A stretch of 64,000 bases of DNA from Rhyacophila brunnea (GCA_022495005.1 JAGYXB010001106.1:62001-126000); one strand, 5' to 3'; counted from the stretch's first letter, positions 47,420-58,804 are shown. The notes: generated by a model from the sequence alone, not told the origin. Translations and numbers: made by a program.

Positions 47420-49200
47420 TATGTTGTTTTTTCTCCCTGTAGATTTGGTCCTATATCTCATCTCAAAATGACCGAAGCGTTTTATATATCCGAACAATAT
47501 AATAATGTATTACGGAGGTTTCATAAGATGTGTGATTTTGTCAAATGTTCCTGGAATTATCGATTTTAGTTTTATTCTCCTAGGGAGTCGAAGAAAAAAA
47601 TAATATGATGACACAAATAACTGGACGAAATTTTACGGCTTTCCCTATAAACTTGTGGCTGTTGTTTTTGCTTTCAGATATAAGCCAAATGTCATTTCAG
47701 TCTCTGGAGATTTTCATATACGAAACTATGATGTACTTAGTTTTTTTCATAAAACTTTTTTTTTTAAATATCCTTAAAGATTTTTTTTATTAAAGCATTA
47801 TTTTTGTCATCGATGAGAATTTTAATGTCAGAAAATAATTATAAATTATTTTATGTTGTTATATAGTTTAATGAAGACCTTGGATATATATTATATTACT
47901 CCAAGCAAAGTTGAAATTTCTCAATGAAAAAATGTCACTACTACTATGACTAGCCATAAATCGACAAACGATAAATGAAATAGGGAGTAGGATCATGTTA
48001 TCGCGCGTGTTTGAACATGTACCTGACCGATGTCACAGTCTTCTTAGTACACAAATTTGTAGAAATAAGAAATTAACGTAGCTATATTTTGATCCATTTT
48101 TTTAAATTTAGAATCCTTTTTTTATATTAGAATAATGACATCGAAAATATTTGGATTCAATTTTGAATGTCAATTAACTCGAAACTAATTAAGTTATACT
48201 GGAGTAACGATATGTATTGGCTTTAATGCATTATGTGATTATTATGAGCTATAGTAGGTATATTGTAGGTTATTGGGACTCATGGCCTATTGTGCTGCTA
48301 AAAATAAAAATAAAATATAATAAAGTTTATTTCTTATAACCACCACTAACCTAGCAACTGAGTGATATATATATAATAGGTTTCATCTCTAGAATACAGA
48401 ATAAACTACTTTCTGCTATATCAATACATAGTAATTATATATAATATCGACATCCCATTCGGATATTTAGGCAAGAATCGGTTGATGGAGCTAGCTAGCG
48501 TTGACGATTGCAAAGTCCATTTCAAGGTGATTTTTAATGAAAATATTATCATATTGTTAATAAAAAAAGGATTAATCATGAGTGATATTACGAATCATAG
48601 TTTCAATTATTCAGTTTTAAAATATTGTTCACATCCGGTATACAAAATCATTATTTTTTAACATTCATCTCATCACAATAAGATATTTTTTACCCATGCG
48701 GTTAATCTATATAACAATTAGTCCAATATATAACGTTATACACAATATAATTCAAACAACATAATTATTTAGTTTTCTAAATGTCAATTTAGGATTAAAA
48801 TAACTAGTTACTTATCTGTAATACGATGTTATTTTCCACCTAAAAGCATTTTATTGGTAGGTAATAGAAAAAATAAAAGTAGGACTATTTATTTCACCAT
48901 AGAAATCAAGAAAAATACGATAAATATATTTGATTAAAAAAATATGAAAAGAACGTAATTTGTGTTCTCAGATGAACAAAAAATATGTGGAACATTTTTA
49001 TTGGATAAACAGAGTAATAAATTAAACTTTTTCGTAAATATTTTCTTAGGAATAATCCCTTTCGAGTTTTATCACGTTAGTGCTTTATCACTGGCGAGTA
49101 AAAATCAGAGGATTATGATATTATTTTTAAATATTAAACGGACGACTAAAATGACGGATATAATGAGGTCTTTTAATGCAAAGGGCTAATATAATATATA
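47420..49200. other. Long AT-rich stretch with one family F fragment
   Basis: 47945-48035 (GACTAGCCATAAATCGAC, GCGCGTGTTTGAACATGTACC) is the 3' end of repeat family F. Otherwise no gene found; the 62- and 75-codon frames show no motif. Confidence 0.45.
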
Positions 49201-49203
49201 TTA

Positions 49204-49221
49204 TATATATATATATATATA
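49204..49221 (+). repeat. (TA)n microsatellite
   Basis: An uninterrupted TA tract within a wider TA-rich run from about 49186. Confidence 0.8.
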
Positions 49222-49364
49222 CAATAATGCACGATCACAGTGTAGACATAAATGAAGATTTAAAACATTGGTCATCGGCGACATAAGTTTTTTTAAAAAA
49301 ATGTGTTATTTGGAATTTGTCTATAATAGTTAATTACTGAGGTCTTTCTTAAAGTGATTGAGCC

Positions 49365-49645
49365 GTAAACGTACCGCCTTCTCCAGGGCAATGTTGAACA
49401 ATATTCACGAAAGGGCATCACCTTGTCGAATACCATTTATAGTTTGTAGTGGGTCGGACAGGTCATCCTGTACTCTCATTCAATATTCAAAACTTTTCAT
49501 GGTAATCTGTACCATTGCAATGAGTTTTGGCGGTACCCCTAGCTCTTCCATGGTTCCATATTATCATAGCTTACTTCTATTTAATGAATCATAAAGAGCA
49601 TTGAAATCAATAAACAGGTGGTGTGCCTCAATATTGAACTTTTTT
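49365..49645 (-). pseudogene. LINE reverse transcriptase, catalytic-domain fragment
   Basis: The minus strand reads FNIEAHHLFIDFNALYDSLN, then MEELGVPPKLIAMVQITMKS, DLSDPLQTINGIRQGDALS and LFNIALEKAVR. The HHLFIDF...YDS block is polymerase motif A (with its catalytic D). GIRQGD is motif B, and LFN.ALE follows in insect LINEs. At least three stops (after SKL, after FEY and after ALS) and one shift kill the frame. Motif C (FADD) lies beyond the fragment. Confidence 0.9.
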
Positions 49646-49871
49646 TTTCTGGTAGTGAAAATATTCGGTCGGTTCACCAAATCCAATAAAATCCGGTTGA
49701 AAAAAACTATTACTTCAATTACTTAATACAATTTAATTTATGAAAGATGTTGTTACTACTATGACTTCGCAATGAAACTCTTTAATATAGGTACCAACTG
49801 GACAAAATGTTGCAGCATTTTACAACACACTGAACATTGATAAGATACTGTGATATATATAATATAGTATT

Positions 49872-50219
49872 TAGAAATTGCAATACCGAATGAAAATACC
49901 AATTCCGGTATTTCGCTATATCCTATTGAAAACCGGTATTCGTAAAATAATTGTAAAAAAAAAGAAGTATCTACTAATAAATAAAATATATGTAAAAAAA
50001 CTCTTTAAAATATTATTATTGTATAGGTATGTGTCATTGCCAAGGACGGCGAATGGCCACGGAAGTAAACCAGACATCGCGTAACCCGACAAAAATACAG
50101 TCCTGTTAAGCCTTTTATGTTAATTATTACATTTTGTTTTCACCAGTTTTTAAAACCGGTATTTCGGAATCGAAAAATACTGGGATACTGGTTTTGAAAT
50201 ACCGGTATTGCAATCCCTA
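49872..50219 (+). mobile_element. hAT-type MITE family C, copy 2
   Basis: TAGAAATTGCAATACCG and CGGTATTGCAATCCCTA are inverted termini. ATAGTATT (49864-49871) and ATAGCGTT (50220-50227) match at 6 of 8. The core AAACCAGACATCGCGTAAC is shared with 18584-18959. Confidence 0.8.
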
Positions 50220-50229
50220 ATAGCGTTAC

Positions 50230-50820
50230 ACAACAGTTTTCAGTAAGTATAATTTTTGTTGAACAACAGGTCTCATAGCATTGATAAAATCCACATTTTT
50301 TAGAATAATTGTAATAATTGTACAAAATATAAAATATAATGCTTTTATGTTGCGATGTTCCGGTGCTTGTTATTTCTTACAAATGTTTCGCTAGATTTCA
50401 AAATCAGCCAAGTCCATAATAGATGAATAGGAGAAAAACAGCTTTTTGTTTTCTCAAATACAGTCACAAGGGTGAAAGTTTATATTATTTTGAGTATAGA
50501 ATATTTAATATTAATAAATTCCATATTTTGATAATGCAGAAATTTTAGAAAGCAGTAGTTCTTCAGCAATTCACAAAAAAAGTCAAAAATAACTGAAGGT
50601 GGACTTGGCTGATTTTGAAATGTAACGACACAAATATGTCTTACTGGGAAGAATTGATAATATTGGATATTCACTTTTTAATAATGTGAACTGTTATATT
50701 ATTATTTTTGGTGGAAGAAAATTGTATTAATTAAAATAAAACAAAATGTATTGTATCTACTTACTCCACATAAGGTGTTATCATAACATTATATCTCTTC
50801 TCCTCCCTTAAGCTATGACG
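50230..50820. other. AT-rich stretch, nothing recognised
   Basis: No gene or repeat copy was recognised. Confidence 0.35.
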
Positions 50821-51156
50821 TCATATATCAGTGGCGAAGGATGGAGGTATTCAGGATCCTATATTAATAGTAGACACTAACTTTTGTTAATCATACGTAT
50901 TTGTTTTCATTGAACTAAATCTACAATTGCAGATAATGTTGGTTAGTTTTTAAAAGTCAATTAAACCTGCCTAAACCAAACCATAATAGTTTAGATATGT
51001 TATGGGCGATCCGACAAAAATAGTGCACACATTTTCAGTCATATTTATTTGTTTTCGTTGAATTAAGAATACATAATAATATTACAGGTGGTATTTTTTG
51101 TTAGTTTTTTTTAATTCATTAAGCCATGCCTAAACCAAACCTTAAGAGATAAAAAT

Positions 51157-51571
51157 CAGAGCGTTGGAGCGGAGCTCGGAGCAGGAGCATGAAGCACTGG
51201 AGCAATGGGATTTTACCAGGAGCACCGAAAATTTTAGTGCTCCACTGCTCCGGATGTTTTTTTTATTATTAAATTCTCGTCCTAAAATCCAATGATAATA
51301 GTATATTTTGACACTTTGAAAACTGGAATTATTTGAAATATAGCAACACTGCCGAGTAATAAATAACCTCACTTTTTTGACAAAAGAGGCAAATAATGAG
51401 AGACGATTTACTGTCGTTTTTTTTAATAGAATGATTAATAATGAGAATGACGATTATTTTAAAACTACTTATTTTTTTAACATTTGTATACATATAATAC
51501 TTATTATAACTTTTTACCCGGAGTGGAGCTGGAGTGGAGCAACTCAAAAAAGGGTCCGCTCCAACGCTCTG
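51157..51571 (+). mobile_element. hAT-type MITE family B (CAGAGCGTTGGAGCGGA), nested
   Basis: CAGAGCGTTGGAGCGGA and its inverse TCCGCTCCAACGCTCTG bound 415 bp. The flanks are ATAAAAAT (51149-51156) and ATAAAAAC (51572-51579), an 8-bp duplication with one change. The uninterrupted paralogue at about 34866 has a single such site (GATAAAAATATTATTC), confirming insertion. Internal GGAGC repeats are inverted between the halves. The overlapping open frames are not genes. Confidence 0.85.
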
Positions 51572-51725
51572 ATAAAAACTATTCTTCTATCTATAAAATA
51601 TCTAAAATTATGTATGATTTTAATGGCATAATTTTAGATATTTTATAGATAGACAACTATTTTTTTGACCTATGTATTATGGCTTGTTTTACGCAGAGTT
51701 TAACTATTTTTTAAAACTAACCAAC

Positions 51726-54179
51726 TGACACGAGCAGAAACGCCGACCTTCAGTTAGTGTTTGTGGCAGAGTATGGTTTAACGACATAACTATACAAATC
51801 TAGCCTTGTAGTCAATTCTACTTCTCAATAGCCATGCGACAACCTTACGACACGGTTCAGACAGGATATATAAGTCCCATGGTTCTAAACTATGGAAGAA
51901 TCAAGAATGAAATGGTCAAAAAGACCATGAACAGGTAACCACTAGCGTAATCGTTTAGTATTAGGAAGTAAAATGTATGTTGTTAACCTTTTTTTTGTAA
52001 ATGTAATAAAATTTTACGTAAAAAATTTTCGCCTCCGAAAAATCAAGAGTGCTCCAGTGTAATTGGAACGCTGTGACCACAGACCTCGAAATGTCACGTC
52101 GTGAAATATCAGCGCGATGTATTTTTTAATATAAATTTCCGGGAAATCTCCATTAAACTTAGAAAATAAGTTATGGAAGAGATTGTTTACGTAAAATTTG
52201 GCAAGTACATGCTTCAATAACTTTTATAGCAATAATGGAAATGTATGAAAATTGAAAAAGAAAAATTGAATATTTATAAATTTATATACTGTATAATTGT
52301 GAATAAAGAATTTTAATACTAATTTTATCAATACAAGATAGAAGCTAACTACCGTTATAAAAATACTGTAAACGCGTACCTATATTTATAGACGCGTAAT
52401 TATAATTATAGATTTTGTTAATGCTATAACTTACTGACTATAACGAATATTGCAAAAGTAACAATTGGAAAAACTTAAGATTCTGGCATAGATGGGTTTC
52501 TACCCATAAGCAATAATAAATCTTAATCGCATCCTAAGTAATAAAAGAATCAAATACTGCGACTAAAAATACAAATTGACGCGTGACCTTGAACCTTAAC
52601 TGAATTCTGTCCGACTAGAATTTACGGCCCAGCTGTGCTGGCTCGCGAGGTAAAAATAGATTCAAGGTTACATCCATATTACTATATAAAAGTCACTATG
52701 CAAGATTAAATAAGTTAGTAACTGTTCGTGTATAACATCTTGTTAGGATTAAGCATTTATATAATTATTTAAGTTGAAATGTTAAGTATAATATTATAGT
52801 ATTTTCTCGTAATAATATTCGTCCGAAAAGTAAATATCGAATGAGAAAGTTTCTGCGGCTCCAAACAGTTTTATTAAAACTTAGTAAAATTCTATTGGCC
52901 TAAAAAGGCCAAGAGTGGTGGAAAGGACTAGTACGTGGGTGTCAACCTTTCATTTTGAGATTTTAAATTTAAAGACTGCCATTCCCTTATTTAGTACCCG
53001 AATACCTATTCCGATACCTCGTTGGAAAGCTAGAAACTTTCCCCTTCGTTTGAACACGAAAAATCATATAAAATCAACTATTTTGCTTACGTCATCCTAA
53101 CTGCGCATTTAAGGGACATGTTCTAGAGGGTGCTTGAAACACCCCTATCGAGTCTTAATTTTGCGAAAATAAAGTAGAATAAATTTAACCCGACTAAATT
53201 AGAAGATATCTCTATTAGAAAGTTGCCAGGAACGGGAGATATACGTAAATTTATCCCGTGAGAGAAAGATATACATCTGCTATCCCTTACGGACTGTTTC
53301 CTGTTAAACCTCTATCCGGAGGGTATAAAAGGCGACCACTTTTCCCGTAAAATCATTAGTTTCTACACTCTTCACCAGCGATCTTCAGCAAGCAGCAGTC
53401 CTCACTGCAAGCTTGTGAGACATGGTTCTCAGTACATTCGCGATTCATACGTACCAGTAAGTCCCCTTCGACGGGCAAAACGTAGCGCGAATAACACGTA
53501 TCTGTCGGTAGTGCCGTCGGCCGCTAAAACGTAGCACGAATACCACGTATCTGCCGGTAGTGACGTACACGCGGAGTAATTTTATTTTTCATTACTCATC
53601 CTACGAGGTGACGTAATCGGATAAATTACGCGATCGGATTTGTTTTATAAAAACAAATTAATAAACTCAGTCTGTAATAATAAATTTTACAAATCTTTTC
53701 GGGATTATAAAATAAATTTTTGAAACTTTATTAAGTAAACATAATCATAAAATAAATTTTAGTAAACAAATTCATAAACATAAAAACAAATTTTAGTAAA
53801 TAAATTTGTAAACATTAAGCAAACCTTTTGTAAACAAGTTGTAAACACAAATAAATATTTGTAAACATACTGTGAACATAAATAAACTTTATAAACAACA
53901 ATGAAATAAATTCAATTCTTTTTATAAACCCAATACTATGTGACTAAAGAATAATTTATATTTTCTTACGGGAAAATATTTCATGAAATAAAAATATTCA
54001 AAGAATATTTGCGTATACATTCTCCGAGTTAGGTGTGACTTTTTGGAAACTTGTGAAAGATTTCGCAGAGATCCTATAGTGAACAAATAAATAGTTTACT
54101 GATACTTTAATGAGATTTAATTACGAGAACAATGACAGTTAACCTTATTGTGTGACCGTGAACTCTGGTACCTGGATAA
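51726..54179 (+). repeat. Inverted LTR copy lacking its last 138 bp
   Basis: Plus-strand copy of the same LTR from its TGACACG start to CTGGATAA, where it joins the inverted primer site directly. Includes TATAAAA at 53324, an A|GTAAGT splice-donor-like site at about 53459, and a tract of AATAAA/TTTGTAAACA motifs at 53700-53920. The 61-codon frame at 52915-53100 is mirrored at 55423-55608 only because the arms are copies. Confidence 0.7.
53324..53355 (+). promoter_or_regulatory. LTR core promoter: TATA box and initiator
   Basis: TATAAAA at 53324-53330 and TCATTAG with its A at 53355, 31 nt after the TATA start, the usual Pol II spacing in arthropods. It would drive transcription toward the palindrome centre. 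Confidence 0.6.
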
Positions 54180-54197
54180 CCCCAACGTGGGGCGCCA
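54180..54197 (-). other. Primer binding site, tRNA-Lys-like (18 nt)
   Basis: The minus strand reads TGGCGCCCCACGTTGGGG, beginning 3 nt after the LTR end. The known tRNA-Lys primer site is TGGCGCCCAACGTGGGGC, and 15 of 18 positions agree. Exactly 18 nt are present before the junction to the inverted LTR. That is the length copied from a tRNA primer up to its modified A58. Confidence 0.65.
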
Positions 54198-54200
54198 TAA

Positions 54201-56792
54201 TGACATGAGCCACGGCTAGCTCAATAATGCTACCGGGCCGTCCAGGAGCTAGTGATGAACTAGGAGAGGTGGATCTCCTTTGCAGTATCACAACTTTTGA
54301 ATTCCCGAATAAAACTCTCAGCTGGTGTGGTGCCGAATTTATCCAGGTACCAGAGTTCACGGTCACACAATAAGGTTAACTGTCATTGTTCCCGTAATTA
54401 AATCTCATTAAAGTATCAGTAAACTATTTATTTGTTCACTATAGGATCTCTGTGAAATCTTTCACAAATTCCCAAAAAGTCACACCTAATTCAGAGAATG
54501 TATACGCAGATATTCTTTGGATATTTTTAATTCATGAAATATTTTCCCATAAGAAAGAAAATATAATTTATTCTTTGGTCACACAGTATTAGGTTTATAA
54601 AAGAATAGAATTTATTTTATTGTTGTTTATAAAGTTTATTTATGTTCACAGCATGTTTACAAATATTTATTTGTGTTTACAAACTTGTTTACAAAAGGTT
54701 TGCTTAATGTTTACAAATTTATTTACTAAAATTTGTTTTTATGTTTACAAATTTATTTACCAAAACTTGTTTTATAATTATGTTTACTTAATAAAGTTTC
54801 AAAAATTTATTTTATAATCCCGAAAAGATTTGTAAAATTTATTATTACAGACTGAGTTTATTAATTTGTTTTTGTAAAACAAATCCGATCGCGTAATTTA
54901 TCCCGATTACGTCACCTCGTATGATGAGTAATGAAAAATAAAATTACTCCGCGAACGCGTCACTATCGACAGATACGTGGTATTCGAGCTACGTTTTAGC
55001 GGCCGACGTCACTACCGACAGATACGTGTTATTCGCGCTACGTTTTGCCCGTCGAAGGGGACTTACTGGTACGTATGAATCGCGAATGTACTGAGAACCA
55101 TGTCTCACAACTTTGCAGTGAGGACTGCTGCTTGCTGAAGATCGCTGGTGAAGAGTGTAGAAACTAATAATTTTACGGGAAAAGTGGTCGCCTTTTATAC
55201 CCTTCGGATAGAGGTTTAACAGGAAACAGTCCGTAAGGGATAGCAGATGTATATCTTTCTCTCACGGGATAAATTTACGTATATCTCCCGTTCCTGGCAA
55301 CTTTCTAATAGAGATATCTTCTAATTTAGTCGGGTTAAATTTACTCTACTTTATTTTCGCAAAATTAAGACTCAATAGGGGTGTTTCAAGCACCCTCTAG
55401 AACATGTCCCTTAAATGCGCAGTTAGAATGACGTAAGCAAAATAGTTGATTTTATATGATTTTTCGTGTTCAAACGAAGGGGAAAGTTTCTAGCTTTCCA
55501 ACGAGGTATCGGAATAGGTATTCGGGTACTAAATAAGGGAATGGCAGTCTTTAAATTTAAAATGTCAAAATGAAAGGTTGACACCCACGTACTAGTCCTT
55601 TCCACCACTCTTGGCCTTTTTAGGCCAATAGAATTTTACTAAGTTTTAATAAAACTGTTTGGAGCCGCAGAAACTTTCTCATTTGATATTTACTTTTCGG
55701 ACGAATATTATTACGAGAAAATACTATAATATTATACTTAACATTTCAACTTAAATATATAAATGCTTAATCCTAACAAGATGTTATACACGAGCGATTT
55801 ACTAACTTATTTAATCTTGCATAGTGACTTTTATATAGTAATATGGATGTAACCTTGAATCTATTTTTACCTCGCGAGCCAGCACAGCTGGGCCGTAAAT
55901 TCTAGTCGGACAGAATTCAGTTAAAGTTCAAGGTCACACGTAAATTTGTATTTTTAGTTACAGTATTTGATTCTTTTATTACTTAGGATGCGATTAAGAT
56001 TTATTATTGTTTATGGGTAGAAACCCATCTATACCAGAATCTTAAGTTTTTCCAATTGTTACTTTTACAATATTCGTTATAGTCAGTATGTTATAGCATT
56101 AACAAAATCTATAATTATAATTACGCGTCTATAAGTATAGGTACGCGTTTACAGTATTTTTATAACAGTAGTTAGCTTCTATCTTGTATTGATAAAATTA
56201 GTATAAAAATTCTTTATTCACAATTATACAGTATATAAATTTATAAATATTCAATTTTCTTTTCCAATTTTCATACACTTCCATTATTGCTATAAAAGTT
56301 ATTGAAGCATGTACTTGCTAAATTTTACGTAAACAATCTCTCCCATAACTTATTTCCTAAGTTTAATGGAGATTTCCCGGAAATTTATATTAAAAAATAC
56401 ATCGCGCCGATATTTCACGACGTGACATTTCGAGGTCTGTGGTCACAGCGTTCCAATTACACTGGAGCACTCTTGATTTTCGGAGGCGAAAATTTTTTAC
56501 GTAAAATTTTATTACATTTACAAAGAAAAGGTTAACAACATACATTTTACTTCCTAATACTAAACGATTACGCTAATGGTTACCTGTTCATGGTCTTTTT
56601 GACCATTTCATTCTTGATTCTTCCATAGTTTAGAACCATGAGACTTATATATCCTGTCTGAACCGTGTCGTGAGGTTGTCGCATGGCTATTGAGAAGTAG
56701 AATTGACTACAAGGCTAGATTTGTATAGTTATGTCGTTAAACCATACTCTGCCACAAACACTAACTGAAGGTCGGCGTTTTTGTTCGTGTCA
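54201..56792 (-). repeat. Complete long terminal repeat (2592 bp), minus strand
   Basis: Read on the minus strand it begins TGACACGAAC and ends CTCATGTCA, the TG...CA form with 5-bp inverted ends (TGACA/TGTCA) expected of an LTR. A TATAAAA box lies about 1.59 kb in, followed about 31 nt later by an initiator-like TTATTAG. Many AATAAA signals follow downstream. The primer site starts 3 nt past the end. The U3 would be about 1.6 kb and R-U5 about 1 kb, long but within the known range for LTRs. Confidence 0.7.
55168..55199 (-). promoter_or_regulatory. Mirror-image LTR core promoter
   Basis: Minus-strand TATAAAA starts at 55199 and TTATTAG has its A at 55168, the same spacing. The initiator C is changed to T relative to the left arm. 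The two promoters face each other. Confidence 0.55.
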
Positions 56793-56997
56793 TAACACTA
56801 TCTGCATATTGTACTATAAGTTCAATGAAAACAAATACCTATGACTGACAAAATTTAGTGTTAACTATTTATGTCGAATTTTAATAGTACTACTTCCACC
56901 CTTCGCCAATAATGAATTGACGAACCGTAATTTAATAACGATCAGAGAGCAGATCAAAACCGTTGCGCAGAGTAATTAAATTACATGGACTGATTAT

Positions 56998-57214
56998 TAA
57001 AATTTTGGTACTGTTCGGTTATCAGGAATACAGCGGAAAACACATTTTGAAAATACCCGATATACTGGATTATTTGTTAGTTTGGGTTAGTTTAGGTTAG
57101 GTTAGGTTAGGTTAGGTTTGGTTAGGTCAACCTAACAAATAATCCAGTTTATCGGCTATTTTCAAAATGTGTTTTCCGCTGAATTCCTGATAACCGAACA
57201 GTACCAAAATTTTA
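56998..57214. mobile_element. Hairpin element with TTAGG core
   Basis: The left arm (AAAATTTTGGTACTGTTCGG ... AAAACACATTTTGAAAATA ... CTGGATTATTTGTTAG) pairs with the right arm over about 88 bp. The loop is a run of GGTTA units (about 57083-57126). The inner stem (AAATAATCCAGT.TATCGGCTATTTTCA) is the sequence that flanks the telomere core in the elements at 8615 and 57753. Confidence 0.75.
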
Positions 57215-57752
57215 TATTGAAAATTTATAATATTTACAATATCGAAACGCTTGATTGAAATAACATTATAAAGACAAACAGTAAAATTAATGTTATTTCC
57301 AATAATCTACTTGAAAGTATTCGAGTTGTTATCCTACTTACTAGGGTTTAGTTTATATGGGGAAGTTATTGGTTTTGATAGTGTCTGTTTACCAACCCAT
57401 TAACCAGAAATATGATATTAAAAAATAATCCAATACCAGAGCGTTTCTATAGAAATAATACGGAGGGGAGAAACAACCTAACTATTAATAATCGTTAAGC
57501 AATATTTTAGGAGGAAGTAAAATTGTTAATGGTCGTATTCATAGCCCATATTGTCGGAAACTTTGGGTTAAGCCTCCTATATTAATTATATTTCATTGAT
57601 ATAATAATAATATATAATAACATTTACATCTGGTTATATAAAAACACATGTAGATGGAAAATTAATATTACAGGAGAAAAACAATTGGTCATTTTTTGTT
57701 ATTAGCATTTTTAAAAGTGGAAATATATTTAAAATTAAGTTAATATAATTAC

Positions 57753-58150
57753 GTGTCTAGAAATTTGTACGTATACAGTTCATCATATCTTCGCCGTGAA
57801 ATGTTGTATCGGAAATATATGGCAGTATATTAAAGACCGTCCAAACTCTTTGGGTCGTATAGTACTGACATAAAATTCATGTATAAATAAAACACGGTTC
57901 TTGCCGGTTTACACTTTACAGGAAGTCAGCAGCAAACACGTTTTGAAAATAGCCGATATACTGGATTATTTGTTAGGTTAAGTTAGGTTTTTATTCTTGA
58001 ATTATTCATCAAATCAGCTAAGAGAATTGAATTTATGTTCATATTGAATCTAATAAAATTGGTATAGTATACGGTCATCTCTTTCCGATAAGAAAGCTCA
58101 CGGCGAACTGTGACACGATGAAATGTTTCACGTAAAATTTACATTTAACC
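57753..58150 (-). mobile_element. Long-TIR element with telomere-repeat core, copy 3 (perfect 8-bp duplication)
   Basis: ATAATTAC at 57745-57752 and 58151-58158 is a perfect 8-bp target duplication. The ends are GTGTCTAG and TTTAACC. The core is TGTTAGGTTAAGTTAGG (57971-57987). The interior is inverted relative to 8615-9029 (AACACGGTTCTTGCCGG, GGCAGTATATTAAAGACCG). Confidence 0.85.
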
Positions 58151-58239
58151 ATAATTACAAAGATCATTTTATCTACCACGATGTATAGGCATCCTATCTA
58201 ATTGCGACAAATTTTGCTTTCTGAATTGAGTTACTATGT

Positions 58240-58450
58240 ATGTATGTTCAATAAAAAGAATGTTACATTCATAAATCCTGTGAATTATTCGTTGAATAAA
58301 AAAATAGTTTATTAACCTAATTACGTTTTGTAAAAATAGTGGGAGCTTTTTTGATATGGTACTGAATGTATTATTCTACCATTTAGCATAGGGTACAACG
58401 TTCGCCTCTGGTTCATTAGGTCACGTATTAGAATTCTACTCCTAAATTTA
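58240..58450 (+). repeat. Repeat S2 fragment and degraded tRNA-like head
   Basis: 58242-58318 matches the S2 block (GTTCAATAAAAAGAATGTTAC, GTGAATTATTCGTTG). 58383-58443 keeps a tRNA-like A-box region (TTTAGCATAGGGTACAACG) with a ruined B box (TTAGAATTCTACTCC). Confidence 0.45.
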
Positions 58451-58804
58451 ATTATCATATTATTTTATTAAATTAAAATGTATAATTTTATCCAGCGCAC
58501 GAAGCCAATATATTTGTTATATATTGTTTTAAATAGCTAATGAACAATCTAAATAAAAAGTCTATTAAAATATGTCCACTCTACATAATATGTTTCGTTT
58601 TAGAACGAACATAGTAATTTACTTATTATGTAATGGTTTTTTTCCACAGATGTTTAATTTAAATTAAATTCCCAACCAAAAAGTCCTGTGGAAACCAAGC
58701 TTTGTCAACACATAAATCCGCGACATATGAGCCAATCTCAAATATATTATTAAATTATTTTAATGTATATTTTCACAGGCCGTCAGCGGTATCAATTATA
58801 TCCA

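Larger units (their letters stand above)
51726..56792. mobile_element. 5067-bp LTR palindrome: inverted LTR pair joined through a primer binding site
   Basis: Two 2454-bp arms (51726-54179 and 54339-56792) are inverted copies with roughly 2% differences in the stretch I compared, separated by a 159-bp spacer. The outer ends are TGACACG and CGTGTCA. CAAC lies to the left (51722-51725) and TAAC to the right (56793-56796). The paralogous empty site in family A is ACCAACACCATCTG, so this is a 4-bp duplication with one C-to-T change. The spacer contains the last 138 bp of the LTR, a 3-nt gap and an 18-nt primer site (see separate entries). The unit therefore lacks gag-pol and has LTR 5' ends on both outsides. 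Alternatives are a foldback DNA transposon or an assembly hairpin. The unique spacer, arm differences and target duplication argue against an assembly hairpin. Confidence 0.85.
50829..56911 (+). mobile_element. hAT-like MITE family A, carrying two nested insertions
   Basis: The left arm starts CAGTGGCGAAGGATGGAGG. The right arm resumes at 56794 (AACACTATCTGCA) and ends CCACCCTTCGCCAAT. Removing 51157-51571 (with one ATAAAAAY) and 51726-56792 (with one 4-bp duplicate) restores an element collinear with 34558-35129 and 40152-40672. The host MITE is therefore older than both insertions. Confidence 0.8.

Noticed and set aside
49358..49594. 78-codon plus frame as a gene
   Set aside because: It is antisense to a clear LINE polymerase fragment (motifs A and B on the minus strand).
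54145..54366. 73-codon minus frame across the palindrome centre as a gene
   Set aside because: It runs through the LTR end, primer site and junction; it is a by-product of the join.
52915..55608. Matching 61-codon frames at 52915-53100 (plus) and 55423-55608 (minus) as a conserved small protein
   Set aside because: They are the same LTR sequence in the two palindrome arms, so similarity is expected from copying. Both start with GTG, and neither has a known motif.
51726..56792. Foldback or DIRS-type DNA transposon interpretation
   Set aside because: The TG...CA ends, TATA-initiator promoter, primer site 3 nt after the LTR end and absence of any internal gene fit an LTR-derived palindrome better. 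Not fully excluded.
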